Counted from the stretch's first letter, positions 11,160-23,236 are shown. The stretch: DNA of 64,000 nucleotides from Prototheca cutis (GCA_002897115.2 BCIH01000003.1:330010-394009); one strand, 5' to 3'. The notes: a model not told the origin generated them from the letters alone. A program made the numbers and translations.

Positions 11160-13061
11160 ATGATGCCGAGGTCGCTGGCCCTGCTGCAGCACGGGGCCGC
11201 CGCATGCGGGTGCCGGACCTCTGCTCGCAAGGCGACCTCACGACGAGCGCTGTCCACCTCGCACGTAGAGACACACTCTCCCAAAATATGGGCTGGTCTG
11301 CGAGCTTGGAGGGAAGCTGACATTGATAGGCGCTATGCCTGGGGCGACAGAGCGCCTATCGCGTGTGCATCACAGCCGCCACCCCCGAGGGCGAGCCAGC
11401 ATCTGGCACGGAGCCTGGAGGAGGGCGCCCAGGCAGTCCTGGCTGCGCCTTCCCCAGCGGAGAAGATTGCACTGACGCATGCTCTTTGGGAGGGATGCTT
11501 TGTTAATCGACTCAAGGTTCAAGGAGACACAGGGGTGCACCGGCGTCTGCTGTCGGCTCCGGGACGCCCTCCCAAGCCGCAGGTGCACCACGTTGTGACT
11601 GCTGATGCATGAGAATTCGGGAGTCACATGACGCTGAGTCACTGCTGCTTCACGTGGTGATCGTATGGACCAGGGTGTAGCTCCTCGCCCAAAGGGTCAT
11701 GCTTTCCAGAGCTCGACCCTTTGAGCCCACAAGCGACAAACACCAACCCCTGCCCTCTGATACAGTTGGTGGCGCCGCGCGGCATGCCGTCGCCCAAGGC
11801 ATCGGGCCTCCCAGCTGCCGCATTCATGCTGCACAACCTGGCGCACGTGGAGCTGAACGCCATTGACCTGGCCTGGGACACCGTAGCCCGGTTCTCCCAC
11901 CTGGGGCTGCCCAACCAGTTCTACCGCGATTTTGCCAGGTGTTCAAGGGGGACACAGGGGCAGGGTGCTAGAGGGCTGCAGGGTTGGGCAAATATCGTCG
12001 GGTGATGGCATCATGTGAAAGAACAGCTCCCCTGTACCATCATGTCGCTCCAACACGAGACGAACACGCCCAAATCACAGGGTTGCAGATGACGAGGCCC
12101 GGCACCTGGGCTGGTGCCTGGAACGTCTGCGGGAGCTGGGCTGTGGGTACGGTGACATGCCAGCCCACAACCTGCTGTGGGAGGGCGCCCAAGCAACCTT
12201 TGGTGAGCCAGGCGGTTTGGATGGTTGTGGGTGATGGGAAACTAAGGGTGTTGCGTGTGCAGACCCTCCTCCTTAGTTGCATTGGTTGGTCGGTCCAGAC
12301 GCAGCGCAGCGCCTGTCCCTGGCAAGCACATGCTTGCAGTGAACCCTGTCTTTGCAGCATCGGTGCAGCGCAATCACTACCACCCTCACAAAAACTACAC
12401 ATGCAGGAAGCCTTGAGTCTCGACTGGCGGTAGTCCCCATGTCCCAAGAGTCCAGGGGCCTGGACGCCGGGCCACGGCTGGTCCAGCGGCTGGTGGGGCT
12501 GGGGGACGCAAAGAGCGCGGCCATCGTGGGTCGCATCTCGACAGAAGAGTTTGCCCATGTGGCCGTAGGTGCGTGCGATGAGCTGGGCCTGCTGCTGGTG
12601 ATTCCGGTGTGCATGTGTGCCACCCACCCATCCCACGCACAGCACAACCCCCTTCCTGCAATGAATTCATTTGACCAACACCCGACTGCCCTAATCTCGT
12701 AGGTGTCTACTGGTTCAGGGCGTGGTGCCATGCCACGCGCACGGACCCAGGAGCGAGCTACCGGTCCACGCTGCGCACGCTGTGTCCCGACCTGCTGCGG
12801 CCGCCCTTCGAGGCGGGGGCCCGGGGCGAGGTGGGCATGCCGGGCGCATGGTACGACCCTGGGCTCTGGGAGCCCGAGGAGCGCCAGGCACTCGAGGCAG
12901 CGGCGGCGGCAAAGAAGCGGGCGGGATTTGGGGACTCTGGTAGTGCAGGCCAGAAGAGCACAGACCTGGAGTCGCCTCTGGCCGCCAATGGAAGCTTCTC
13001 CGATGAGCTGCGGAGCCGGCTGGAGTCCTTTGCTCTGCTCGAAGACCACATGGCGCAGTGA
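11160..13061 (+). CDS. DUF455 family ferritin-like protein
   Basis: Member of DUF455 (PF04305), a ferritin-like four-helix family of unknown reaction. Exons 11160-11582, 11766-11938, 12081-12202, 12407-12568 and 12703-13061 join in phase to 412 residues. Likely di-iron ligands are visible as HVELNAIDLAWD, DDEARHL (ExxH) and STEEFAHV (ExxH), with GYGDMPAHNLLWE between them, as in the family. The first ~40 residues (MMPRSLALLQHG..., Arg/Ser/Ala-rich, no acids at first) look like an organelle targeting peptide, whether plastid or mitochondrial cannot be said. It is head-to-head with the CDC25-like gene, 147 nt apart on current start choices, and converges on SAICAR synthetase with 194 nt between stops. 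Confidence 0.9.
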
Positions 13062-13255
13062 TTCTGTAAGAGTGCATGGTGTTGTTGAGGATTCTGGCCC
13101 TCCTGGCCCTCTTGTCAGTTAACGAAAATGCTAGGTGTTTCAGAAGAGAGTTGGAAAAGAGGTACATAGCCTGTGCGGTGGTCAGACTCAGAGGACATGT
13201 CGCCATCGAACTGGCTCTTCTTTCCTCATCCGCATGACCGCCCGCAAGGTCACAC

Positions 13256-14788
13256 TCAGAGGATGCCAGCGACACGGAGGTTTGCCCTGAGGCGCTCGAT
13301 GGCGGGCTGATCGGCGGGCGGCGGCTGGAAGGCCTGGCCCGTGATGGTTTCATACAGCAGGATGTAGCGGCGGGACAGTTCGACGACCAGTTCTGGGGGC
13401 GCCTCTGGGAGCACGGCATCGGCGTAGGGATCGCAGACGCTGCGGAACCACAGGCGCAGGAACTCCTTGTCGATGTTTTCCGGCTCGCTGCCCGCGGCGT
13501 GCCGCGCCTCGTAGCTGCCCGCCAGCCAGTACCGGCTGGAGTCTGGGGTGTGGATCTCGTCCACCAGCAGGATGTTGCCGTCGGCGTCCTTGCCGAACTC
13601 GTACTTGGTGTCCACCAGCAGCAGCCCGCGCTTGGCGGCCTCTGCCTGCCCAAAGGCAAACAATTCCAGCGCTGCCCTGCTCGCCACATCCCACTCCTCC
13701 TGTTGTTGGGTTTATGCGGGGAAAACCAGAAGGCGCCGTGAAAATCCCCAACACCTCCAGGAATGAATGCAGTCGCGCATGCAGAGCACACCGCCTGGGC
13801 TCCCAATCCTCTCAGTCCCCTCGTGCACACATAAATAAACACAGACACAAATACAATCATGACCAAAACCGCACACATGGCCAATTACTCACCTGGGTCA
13901 TGAGACCTTGGGCAACGATGTCGGCCGGGGAGACGGGCACGTCGTGGTCGGCGGCCTTTGTAGTGGGCGTAAGGATGTTGCATGCCAGGCGCGCGTTCTT
14001 GGCCATGCCGTCTGGCAGCTCGTTGCCGCAGTAGTTGCGCGAGCCCGCGGCGTAGTGCGTCCACAGGCTGGTGTCGGTGCTGCCCGTGAGGTAGCCCCGC
14101 ACCACAAACTCCACAGGGAAGACGCTGCACTTGCGCATGACGCAGGCCGCGGGGTCGGGCATCGACACGAGTGCATTGGGCACGATGTCGCGTGTGGCGG
14201 CCATCCACCACGCGCTCGTCTGGTTCAGCACCTGGCCCTTGAACGGGATGCGCGCCAGCATGCGGTCAAAGGCAGACTGCCGGTCGGTCGTCACAATCAA
14301 CAGCGAGTCGCCCAAGTCAAAGGTGTCACGCACCTTGCCCTGTGGATATNTGTTTCAAAATGTGTCAAGGTTGCTGGGCAACGAGAGAACAATAAAATGG
14401 GGAAAGCTGTCTTTCCTCTGGCGTTGCAATGCTGCTGTGCTTGTCATCACCCGCGTCCATACCCTGTTTTTCCCTGGCCCATCAACAGAACAAACGGCCA
14501 AGAACGCCCGCANGTACGCACCACGTAGTGCTTGCCCTTGATGTCAAGGTCCACCTCAGACAGGCAGGTGTCCATGGCAGCACGGATGACGGGCGTGAGG
14601 GCAGGGTCCACGCCCTTCACAGACTCCACGCCGGTGCTGGCCGCCGCCACCAGAGGCCGGCGGGGACCGGCGCTCCGGGTACTGGCAAACCCCGCGCGGA
14701 ATGTATGGCCACTGGATCCACGGGAAACTTTCACAGAAGCGCCGCAACACTGCGCAGGGGCCCTGGTCCCAGCCACCTGGCACTGCAT
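13256..14788 (-). CDS. PUR7: Phosphoribosylaminoimidazole-succinocarboxamide (SAICAR) synthetase
   Basis: ATP-dependent ligation of aspartate to CAIR, a step of de novo purine synthesis. Exons (reverse) 14788-14522, 14339-13893 and 13699-13256 join in phase to 385 residues. Both family signatures are present: FPVEFVVRGYLTGS and LVDTKYEFG, plus the substrate loop TTDRQSAFDR. The first ~60 residues (MQCQVAGTRAPAQ... RPLVAAAS) are Ser/Arg/Ala-rich and acid-free, as expected of a plastid transit peptide and consistent with plastid purine synthesis in plants. The exon 1 donor is placed so that KHYV joins GKVRDTFDLGD, which matches the family. Confidence 0.95.
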
Positions 14789-15140
14789 GACGAAAGACGG
14801 ATGGTGCCACGGGTGGCCAGACCAGTGGTGACAGCCGCGATTCCGCCTTGGGGGGGGTTGGCACGCGCGCTAAGTTAAAATCCCAACCTGACAAATTAAT
14901 ATGCTTTACCGAAGTCTGTGCTTGGATAGTCGAGGCTGCGATGGGTGCATGGCGTGCATCGGTGACCCGCATGTCGGGCAACCCACCCACCAAACTCCCA
15001 GTGAGATTCTCGGCTGGCGTTGGTCGTCAAGCCAAAATAATGGCACACGAGCGACCAGTCCGGAGTGTGTTGTCCATGAAACCAATGGTATTTTCACATN
15101 CATGGAGAATCAGAACGATGATGTGACCATTTGAAGCCCA
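14789..15140. promoter_or_regulatory. Divergent promoter region, PUR7 / OXA2-like
   Basis: 352 nt between the two start codons of oppositely transcribed genes, so it must carry both promoters and 5' UTRs. No distinct element was recognised. Confidence 0.5.
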
Positions 15141-17050
15141 ATGCTGTCCAGAATCGCCCGTGGCAGCTCGGCGAGGTGGGCTGTGGGGTGCTGCCGTGTG
15201 TGCTTGGGTTGGGGGAGACGTGCCTCNGGAGGAAGTTTCCTAATGCCTGCAGCAGAAGCATTCGGGGCAGTCCGGATGCAAGTATTTATATATGTGATAT
15301 TGATGAGTGTTAATGGAGGGTTGTGGTGCACGCCTGACCTTGCGATCTTGGGCTCACGCACCCAGCCCTTAAACTCTGTGGCACAGGCTGCCACTGGCGG
15401 TGCGGTCTGCCGGCCAAGGCCAGGCGCGCTCCCTGCACAGCACCCCTCTAAGCAGCAGCAGCAGTACTCCTCTTCAGGCTGCCGCAGAGGCTGCTGCACG
15501 GGCACATGAGGGCTCCAGNGGCATCCTGCATGCCTGCATGTCGGGTGTCGAGGCATTGCATAGCGCCACAGGCCTGCCCTGGTGGGCAACACTGTCTCTG
15601 ATGGCGGTGGGCGTCCGAGCGGCGCTCTTCCCTGTGGCCGTGCGTGGCATGCGTGCCGGTGCAGCATTCAAACTCATGCCTGCCGCTCGGGCCGCGGCCG
15701 AACGCCAGTGGCGGCGCCAGCATCCCGAGATGCTTCGTCCAGCTGCAGCGGCGGCAGTGCGCGGTGGGCAGCCTGCAGCGGGGCCATCTGTAGAGGGTCA
15801 GCAACAGAGGAACGACGGCGCGTGGCCGACAACGCCGACGGTGCCCTCACGGGGCAACCACAGACAACAGCCAAAACAGCCACAGCAGCGAGAAGAGCAG
15901 CCTGATAAGGCACCAGCCCCATCAGGTGCTAACCCGTCAAAGGGGCCGCCTGTTGCGCTGGTGATGGAGCATCTGCAGCGGTTGCGGCGCGCGGCTGGCC
16001 TGCCGTCGCCCGGCTGGGTGCTGGGCGCCCCACTGATCCAGCTCCCTTTCTTCGTGACGGGCATGGCAACGGCCCGGAGTCTTGCCCTGGAACACTGGCC
16101 CGGTCTGGAAACCGGAGGCCTGCTGTGGTTTACCGACTTGACGCAGCGGTCGGTGGAATGGAGCACCCTGACCGCACCAATGGGCGCCCTTGGGCTCCTC
16201 CTTCCGGCCGCCATCGTGCTGTCAATCTCCTCCAGCCTGGACGCCGCGCTGCAAGTGCCCGCGGCCGCGGTTGGGGAGGACGAAGGAAAGACGATGCGGT
16301 CAGCGCTGATCTGGCGCCATGCGGTGCGCTACCTCCGGCTCTGTGCCGACATGGCCCTCATCCCACTGTTCCTCATCTCCCTCCAAATACCACAAGGTAG
16401 GTGTGCTTGAAAATTATTAATCCGTTTTCTGGTTTGTGCACGACTTTAAAGGGATGTCTCACTGGCCCACAAAAGCCCCGCTTTCTTAACCACCCCTTCC
16501 TTCAAAATTACCCAATAACAGCTTCGTTATGCTACTGGCTGACCAGCAGCAGCATCACGCTGGTCCAAGGCAGACTGCTGCGGTCGTCGGCCAGCTTCCG
16601 GGCAGCCCTCGGGCTGGATGTGGATGCCCAGCTCCGGCGTGCGGTGCTGGAAGGCAGCAGCGGCAGCGTCGATGGGCAGACGATGCCCGGGGGGCTTTCA
16701 TCACTGGCGTCCATGCCGCAGGGTACATTGGGTGATGCAACTCCAGGTAGCCCGGCCGATGCAACCAAGCAGCCTCCGGGCCTTCAAAAATTCCTGGCAA
16801 CGGCTACGGCGGCCGACGAGAGCCGGCTGTTCCAGCGGGCAGCAGAGCTGGCAGCTGCGCGGAAGCCGGGGCAGGCCAGCGCCGTGCTTGGACGCATCCT
16901 GGAGCTGCACCCCAAGCACCCATCGGCCGCATTTGCCTTGGGTCAGCTGGGCGCGGGGCGCAAGGCATGGACCGACTCTGAGGCGTGGTACACCCGAGCG
17001 GCATACTGGCAGCAGGTACAGGGTTGAGAACGTTGATTTGGTGTGTGTGT

Positions 17051-17093
<43 letters not shown>

Positions 17094-17572
17094 GCGGCGC
17101 ACAGAATGCCTTGGTCCATCTTGACATATTCCTTCTCAATCAGGCTGCCCCGAAAAAAATGAATCACATTTGCAGGACGCACAGCAGGCGGCGAGGGCCT
17201 GGTTCGGAGCTGGCGTGGCGGCAGACATGCAAGGCGAGAGCCTGCGGGCCCTAGGGTTGTTCACAAGGGTGCTGGAGCTCGCAGAGGACAAAGCCCTGAG
17301 GGCCAGGGCACTCGTGGCCAAGGCCTCTGTGCACCACAGCCTGGGTCAAAAGAATGACGCCGTGGACCTGCTGAGGGAAGCTGCCAAGATCGACCCCAAG
17401 GTAGGGTGCCTGGCCTTGGCTGGCCTGTTGCAGTGTGTCCTGTGGCATTTGCATCTCCAGAGGGAGGGTATGGCCTGGGACAACTTCCAGGCTCCAACCC
17501 CCACACCAATCATGCTCACAGGTGGAGAAGCAGTTCCTGGCACCATTGCTCAACGAAGCTGCTTCCAAATGA
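15141..17572 (+). CDS. Mitochondrial Oxa1/YidC-type membrane insertase with C-terminal TPRs (OXA2-like)
   Basis: Inserts proteins into the inner mitochondrial membrane. Exons 15141-15175, 15387-16396, 16522-17015, 17176-17400 and 17522-17572 keep phase and give 604 residues. The start gives MLSRIARGSSARLPLAVRSA and then GQGQARSLHSTP, a typical Arg/Ser mitochondrial presequence. The insertase domain shows its membrane segments: GLPWWATLSLMAVGVRAALFP; VLGAPLIQLPFFVTGMA; MGALGLLLPAAIVLSISSSL; then LCADMALIPLFLISL and SLCYWLTSSSITLVQ. A Gln/Pro-rich insert lies around 15800-15950. The last ~170 residues are TPR-like helices (KPGQASAVLGRILELHPKHP; GLFTRVLELAEDKALRARAL). The TPR tail distinguishes the plant OXA2 group from OXA1. 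Exon 1 contributes only 35 coding nt. Confidence 0.9.
17041..17092. repeat. (GT)n followed by 42 Gs in an OXA2 intron
   Basis: Alternating GT immediately followed by an unbroken G run at 17051-17092, inside the 160-nt intron 17016-17175. It occupies about a quarter of that intron. G-quadruplex formation is likely from composition alone. Confidence 0.9.
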
Positions 17573-17894
17573 AAGCTCGCGGGCTTTGACCCTCAGGATT
17601 CATGACCCCTGCCTGCCAGCCAGGGCCCTCCATGGGAACCCAAGTGTGCCGTGTGTGTTGAGAGACTACGCATTCTTTCTTTCTTTGTTTGACAACGATC
17701 AGAGCAGTGGAAGGCTGGACGTTGCCCGTACCTCTAGGCCAGACGCGTGCTCGCTCATTCTCCTTGTTAAACGAAAGAACAAGCAAGGAGATTTTCCAGT
17801 TTGGATAAGTTGGTTTCTAGAAATTTCTTCCCGTCGAGTCCTTGGGTCTCGGGGCCCATGAGTCACAGGCTACAGCAACAGTACATCAAATCCC
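17573..17894. other. Convergent intergenic region, OXA2-like / NDUFAF5-like
   Basis: 322 nt between two stop codons, containing both 3' UTRs. No gene or repeat was recognised. Confidence 0.5.
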
Positions 17895-20737
17895 TCAACT
17901 CGTTCCAGTGCCGGGCTCACTCGGTGGCGTACCCTTCTGCCGCGCCAGGTCTCTCTGCAAGTCCTCAAGGCTCACGGTACCACTGCCCCGCCGTGCAGCT
18001 CTCGGCTGCGATGGGTCCGGTGACCATCCTGTAATGTACACTGCCTGCACATTATTTTTGGGGGGTGGGGGTGTGTGGGGGGGGGGGGACTTGTGAAGAG
18101 GGAGATTGATTGATTGTTGACCTGCAATGAGAGGACAATCTCCACCAATAAACCATTCTTGTTCCTAGTATTGGCAAGCAAGCGTGGATTACCTACTGCC
18201 TACAGAGCAACCCATCATCACTGTCCCTTCAGGAATCCTCACCCACCCACCCGCCCAGTCTCCTTTGCCCCAACCCTTTGTCTGCGGGCTCCAAGGGCCG
18301 CACCTGGAATGTGGCGGGGACTCCCGCGTCCTGCCCATCGGCCTCCTCGCCAAAGAGGGAGTGGTAGATGGCAGCGGTGGCCAGCGCATGGTCCCGAGGC
18401 AGATAGTCCAACCGCTGTTTCAGCGCGGTGGTCTCTGCCATCATCCGCAGGTGCCTCACCAGCTCCAAGCAGTCGCTGTGTGTGTGTTGCTTGTTTGTTT
18501 AGGGGAATTGGTGGGCGAGCTCGGTGGCCAGAGGTCTCCAGCGAACGTCGTCACCCGCAGACCCCCTGCCAAACCTTCCTCCAAAGCAAAAACCCGCAAA
18601 AGACAACCTTTTTCTCCCCATGCACAAACTCACGCGTATTGCACTTGAATGTCATCCACGTCGACGGACGGCAGACTCAGACCCGCGCGGGTCAGCAGGT
18701 TCCCCGCATCCCGCACCTAGGGTGAGAGGAGGCGACCGGGGCAGGGTCTGGTCATTCAGTAGCTTTATCCAGAGTACACACAAGCTGCTGGACTGCCTGT
18801 GCCCGGCCAGCCGTGCAGTTGGAGTCCACCACAGACCCCAAAACCCCTCTCCCACCCCCACAACATGCACCTGGGCCAGGGGGGACAGGCGCGGCGCGAT
18901 GCCGCCAGACCGCTCCTGCTGCGCGACGCTGCATGAGATGCGCAGCTCTTGGAGGGTCGTGCCGCCCAGCAATGCCCCTAGAAACACCCGGTCTGGCCTG
19001 AGTGCCAGCCGGCACTGGGTCAGCACCCCCTGTGAATACTCAGGAAGGGGGGAATGTTTTATCGGGGAGGGGGCCCTCAGGTGGTGGCCATTGTAAGTGC
19101 CGGCGTTGTGAAGAATTCGGGAAAGTGAAGAAGGGATCTGTTAAAAAATATGTGCATGTGAATGGGGAGCAGTCAAGGCACAAGGGTAACCTCGCCCTTC
19201 ATGCACACCTTCATCGAAATTACTCAAAATGGAAAACATTAAAAACAGAAAGTGTGGGGCAAAAGTCATCTGTAGCCACGGAGTGCAGAGCCTGCGGCAC
19301 TCATGGTTGTTCAGAAGACCCCGGGGACTGCGGCGGGGTAGACAGCTGGACCAGGTTCCGGTGCCAGTGCCCCTAGCTGCAGGCACTCAATGTCCCTCCT
19401 TGATGCAGGCAAGTCCTTGCAACCACTCACACAAGGCACCCGGGGCAAGGAGGGGGACTCATGAACAAAAAAGGCAGGAAGGCAGGCATATGGAGGTCTC
19501 GTGTGTGTGTGNNNNNNNNNNNNNNNNNNNNNNNNNNNNNNNNNNNNNNNNNNNNNNNNNNNNNNNNNNNNNNNNNNNNNNNNNNNNNNNNNNNNNNNNN
19601 NNNNNNNNNNNCATGAATATTGCGAAATTCAGTCATTTACAAATTAACCCTGCCGTCCCGAGTACCGGCAAGTTGTTGATCCAGTGTAGACCCAGGCAGG
19701 CGATCACCGCTGCATGGGCGCGGGAAGCGTTCAGTTTTTCTCTTTCGATTCCACATGCAGAGAGCACCTTCGGTGGCAGTTCATCCAGTGTGCAGTGGCA
19801 GAGGCCTCTTCAAGAAGACGCACCGTGCTCTGCACTCACCATCATAGGAATAGGGTTCCACTGGCAGAATCTCTTTGGTGGTGTCTGTCCAGTGGATGTA
19901 ATGTTCCCTCAGGTCAGTGCCTTCCTCGTCAGCACGCCGCCGCGACTGAATCAGGTCCAGCATTGCCTGGCTGGTATCGACATAGGTAATCTCCTGAATG
20001 CCCCGGGGGAGCTCGCGCAAGCGGTCCGCGACCTGGAGAATGGCGCCTCCAAGCACGAGAACCGACTGGAACGTGCGAGCGCAGTCGTTCAGTCGGTCCA
20101 GCAATCGGTCAGCCACTTCGTCCTGGAGGTATTTTTGTCGTTTGTGGGTGAGGTTTGGGGGATTCCAGGTGTTTTTTTGGGGGGGGGTTGGGGGGGGGGG
20201 GGCATTTCTGGTGAGAGCTGTGGTGAAAGAGTCTTCAAATGATGGGATGCTGTCCCATCGAATGGCCGCATCAAATCCTTGCCCACTACTCTTCCATTCA
20301 TATGCCACAATTGCAGTAGCCTTTTGCATGGCTCACACTCCACCAAATACTAGAAGAACGGTTGTGTGCCGCACCACCACATCCCCACAAACCCAAATGC
20401 CGGCATCCTCACCAGCAGGGGATCCTGGATGTGATTGTACCGGGCGGCCCTATCCCTGTGGAGAGCCTTCACCCGCCTGGTGTGCGAGAATTGCGTTGCT
20501 GGATATTCCAGGAGCGACATGGCCAGGAAATGCAGCGCCCCAGCGGGAATGCCATTGCCATCTCAGGCCAGGCCAATGGCACAACAACTCCATCAGTTCC
20601 ACAAAACATCGCTGCCACATCCCATCGCACCCATTGAAAATGTCCACAGCGGAGTCTTGGCATGCCATGGACGTGTGCATGGCGCGATTGCATTGTGTCA
20701 GAGCCGACCAGACCGCCCGGCACCGGAGCGCGAGCAT
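17895..20737 (-). CDS. NDUFAF5: NDUFAF5-like complex I assembly methyltransferase-fold protein (one exon lost in a gap)
   Basis: SAM-fold protein of the NDUFAF5 group, which in animals hydroxylates an Arg of a complex I subunit in the mitochondrial matrix. Exons (reverse): 20737-20631, 20476-20413, 20122-19840, [one exon missing], 19029-18871, 18716-18634, 18475-18304, 18044-17895. The start gives an Arg/Ala-rich mitochondrial presequence ([20 protein letters not shown]) running into FNG + [13 protein letters not shown], the family's xFDRxxKxxxRDRAA motif. Then come [14 protein letters not shown], a motif I region (VLVLGGA), [34 protein letters not shown] + [18 protein letters not shown] + AVYITGW. 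The family segment with LHWVNDLPG is absent. Phase requires an exon of length 2 mod 3, and the 100-N gap at 19512-19611 is the natural place for it. Confidence 0.88.
18056..18088. repeat. G-rich tract in an NDUFAF5 intron
   Basis: T-run followed by interrupted G runs and GTGTG ending in twelve Gs, lying in the intron between the last two exons. It is C-rich in the transcript sense. Confidence 0.75.
19512..19611. other. Assembly gap (100 N) inside NDUFAF5
   Basis: Exactly 100 Ns directly after a GTGTGTGTGTG tract, so the length is a placeholder. The gap interrupts the intron/exon block that should encode the LHWVNDLP region of NDUFAF5. Confidence 0.95.
20174..20202. repeat. G-rich tract in an NDUFAF5 intron
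   Basis: Seven Ts followed by G10-TT-G12, within the intron 20123-20412. It is another member of the intronic G-tract class. Confidence 0.75.
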
Positions 20738-21242
20738 CTTCGAGGTCCTGGTCGTCCGCTGCCTCCCTACGNGCGGAGTCCCTGCACCCCGTCAAGGGCC
20801 CATGATCCTGGGTTTCCTGTGCCAGCAAAATTGCATGTGCAATGGAGAACATCGGTGGCAGCAGGTGCCTTCTTTTTGTGCGTGCGTGCTGAATTCCGCT
20901 GTGGTGATTGCGATCGACGTGTGCTACAACACTGTCGGCCCTTCCAGGCTAACTGGAGAAAAGGGGCAGGGTTTCATCAATTAAAAAGGGCATGCACTAG
21001 CGCCGCGCGTGCACAGTAGTATACAAAGAGGAGTACGACAGTATATCAAGCATCTGGAAAAATGTGGAGCCGTAGTGTGTCCATTCATTTATTCATTCTC
21101 TGCCACCGGGCACGGCTATGATTGGGGCTGGGGTTGGCTCCCCGCGCTCTAGCAACGTCCAGCGTTTGCTTTATCGTGGTCATCGCANTACACCTCCAGC
21201 TTTGCTGTCTCAGCCGCAGCAGCAACCACTCCAGCAAACAGC
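20738..21242. other. Intergenic region between desaturase 3' end and NDUFAF5 start
   Basis: 505 nt. Both flanking genes are on the minus strand, so this is the desaturase 3' UTR followed by the NDUFAF5 promoter. No gene was recognised; the open frames here have no family resemblance. Confidence 0.5.
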
Positions 21243-22618
21243 TCACAGCGTGGAGCTGCATGGCACCTGGCGGTTGAAGAGCCAGGAGAACTGGACGTTG
21301 ACCGGCGGGTTCTTCTCCGCCTTTTTTGCCTTGCGCTCTGCCAGCTTGGCAAAGCGTGTGGGGAGGGAGCACAGCGTGTCCTGGGCCTTGGCGGCCTCCG
21401 GGGTCAAGCCCGTGCNCTCGCCGACGCGCCAGCGGCGGATCAGGTGCCGCAGGATGCCGATGTAGTCGTCGGCGGTGTAGACCCCGATGCGCTCCGCGAC
21501 GTTTGCGAAATCATCGAAGAGATTCCTGCCCGGGTTAACGGTGCCGTGCTTGCCGTCGTCCATGAGATGCGCAGGCATGGTGATCTTGCGCAGCATCATG
21601 TGCTCAAACGCGATCATGGCGCCCGAGGGGTCGCGCTCGAAGATGGCGTCCATGGTACGGGTGTAGGCGGCCTCGTGGCGCGACTCGTCGCGGGCGATCG
21701 TGCCGCAAATCTTGGCCAGCGCCTCGTCGCCCGCGGCGACGGCGATGCGCGCGGTGGAACCGTGCGACAGCTTGGTCGCGCGCTCCTGGAACGACGTGAA
21801 CACAAACGCGTGGTAGGGGTGGTTCTCCGTGCCCGGGTCCATGCCCGAGGTGATGAGGCGCTGGATGGTGCGCTCGATGGCCAGCATGTCCACGCGACCC
21901 CCCAGGTACAGGTAGTTCTTCAGCAGGTCGCCGTGGCGGTTCTCCTCCGCGATCCACGCCCGAGTCCACTTGGCGTATGGGTGCTGGTCGTGCCCCGTCT
22001 CGTCCCGAACGCCGTCCAGCGTATTCAGCATGGCCATGTACGTGGGAAGCGCCTCCTCTGTGATCATGTCNCCCACCAGGCACAGCAGCAGCTCGTCCGA
22101 CAGGCCTGCGCTCCGGTCTCGCAGGTCGGTGATGCCCTCCAGGAAACCCTCGCTGGTCGAGTCGGGCAGGAAATCCGATGGCTGCCACAGATCGTCCACG
22201 GGAGGGAGCAGGGGCAGGATCTGCTCCTCAAACACGGGACGCAGCGAAGCCACGCAGTCCAACTGCTGCTGCGACGCCGAGTGCAGCACCTACGTTGGTT
22301 AGTGGTTAGGGGGAGGTGGGGAGGGGGTTGGGGTCTGTGTCTGTGTTTAAGGGGCATCAACAACCATGCATGCCTTGTTGTATTTTGTCTAGATGCATGT
22401 ATACAATAAATGGCAGGAAAACAATTATCAAAATCTCATCAGCGCACCTCTTTCTTGAGGATGATGGGCTTGGCCAGCACCCGAGCGCCGCCAAGGTCCA
22501 CGGCGGCTGCCCGGGCGACGGTGGCAGCCGGGCGCCGGACGGGCTTGTAGCCGGGGGCCAAGCCCGCGGCGGCAATGCCGGCGCGGCAAGACTGTCGAAC
22601 AGGGGCCGTGGCGTTCAT
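21243..22618 (-). CDS. FAB2: Plastid stearoyl-ACP Delta9 desaturase
   Basis: Soluble di-iron desaturase that converts 18:0-ACP to 18:1-ACP in the plastid stroma. Two exons (reverse), 22618-22448 and 22289-21243, joined in phase give 405 residues. The ~40-residue leader ([20 protein letters not shown]...) is an acid-free plastid transit peptide. Iron-ligand motifs are intact: [12 protein letters not shown] and [10 protein letters not shown], with the family segments [24 protein letters not shown] and [10 protein letters not shown]. The length and the C-terminus after [17 protein letters not shown] match the family. One N at 22071 falls in a codon without breaking frame. The gene is divergent from the universal stress protein gene, with a 618-nt shared upstream region. 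Confidence 0.97.
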
Positions 22619-23236
22619 GATGTAGTTTCTCGAGTTGGATGTTTTAAAGATGGGGTACCTGTGTCAGGGAGAAATTAGGAGGGATGGGTCCGTCAATCTC
22701 CTCTGTCAACCTGAGAGCCTATGGGGCACGGGCCTGGCCCACGCCCATCCCATGCAGTGTACTGCACGCATTCACCGACAGAGACACACATCAAACCTTT
22801 AATGACGTGATAATGTGGAAATAAAAGCTTGCCAGAGGTAAATGAGGCTGGGATCAACCAGATCGACCGAGCCACGGCTGGCGTGTTTTTCTGCTCGTCG
22901 GATGCCGGGCTCCTTGCAAGAGGTGACGAAGGGCTGACGAAGGGTAGGCTTGTTAAATGATATCTATCTACTGCAGCAATAGAATAAAGTGGTTAAAGAG
23001 GGAGAGGTGCAGTGGTTTTATGCACTCGTCTAGCTCGATCAAATTGCCAGCCCAGGACTCGACGACGTGCCATGACACGTAGCCTTGGCCCTGCGCGGTC
23101 GACAGAATGCGGGGCTCCTGACACATGGGGCGACTATCCATCGGGGGTGGTCCCGCCTTGCCTAGCCTTACCAGAGGCGTTTTTGAATGGCAATCCAGTC
23201 TCATACGGGACAGATCGTTTCTCGTCAAGACGAAAC
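22619..23236. promoter_or_regulatory. Divergent promoter region, FAB2 / universal stress protein
   Basis: 618 nt between two divergent start codons. It contains AT-rich patches around 22800 and 22950-22990. No motif was assigned. Confidence 0.5.

Noticed and set aside
12715..13884. 389-codon minus-strand ORF overlapping DUF455 and SAICAR synthetase exons
   Set aside because: It is antisense to well-supported DUF455 coding sequence and frame-shifted against SAICAR synthetase; long shadow ORFs are expected in GC-rich DNA.
15800..15950. Gln/Pro-rich stretch in the OXA2-like gene as an unspliced intron
   Set aside because: The frame stays open, the sequence is protein-like and no in-phase splice pair removes it cleanly; low-complexity inserts are common here.
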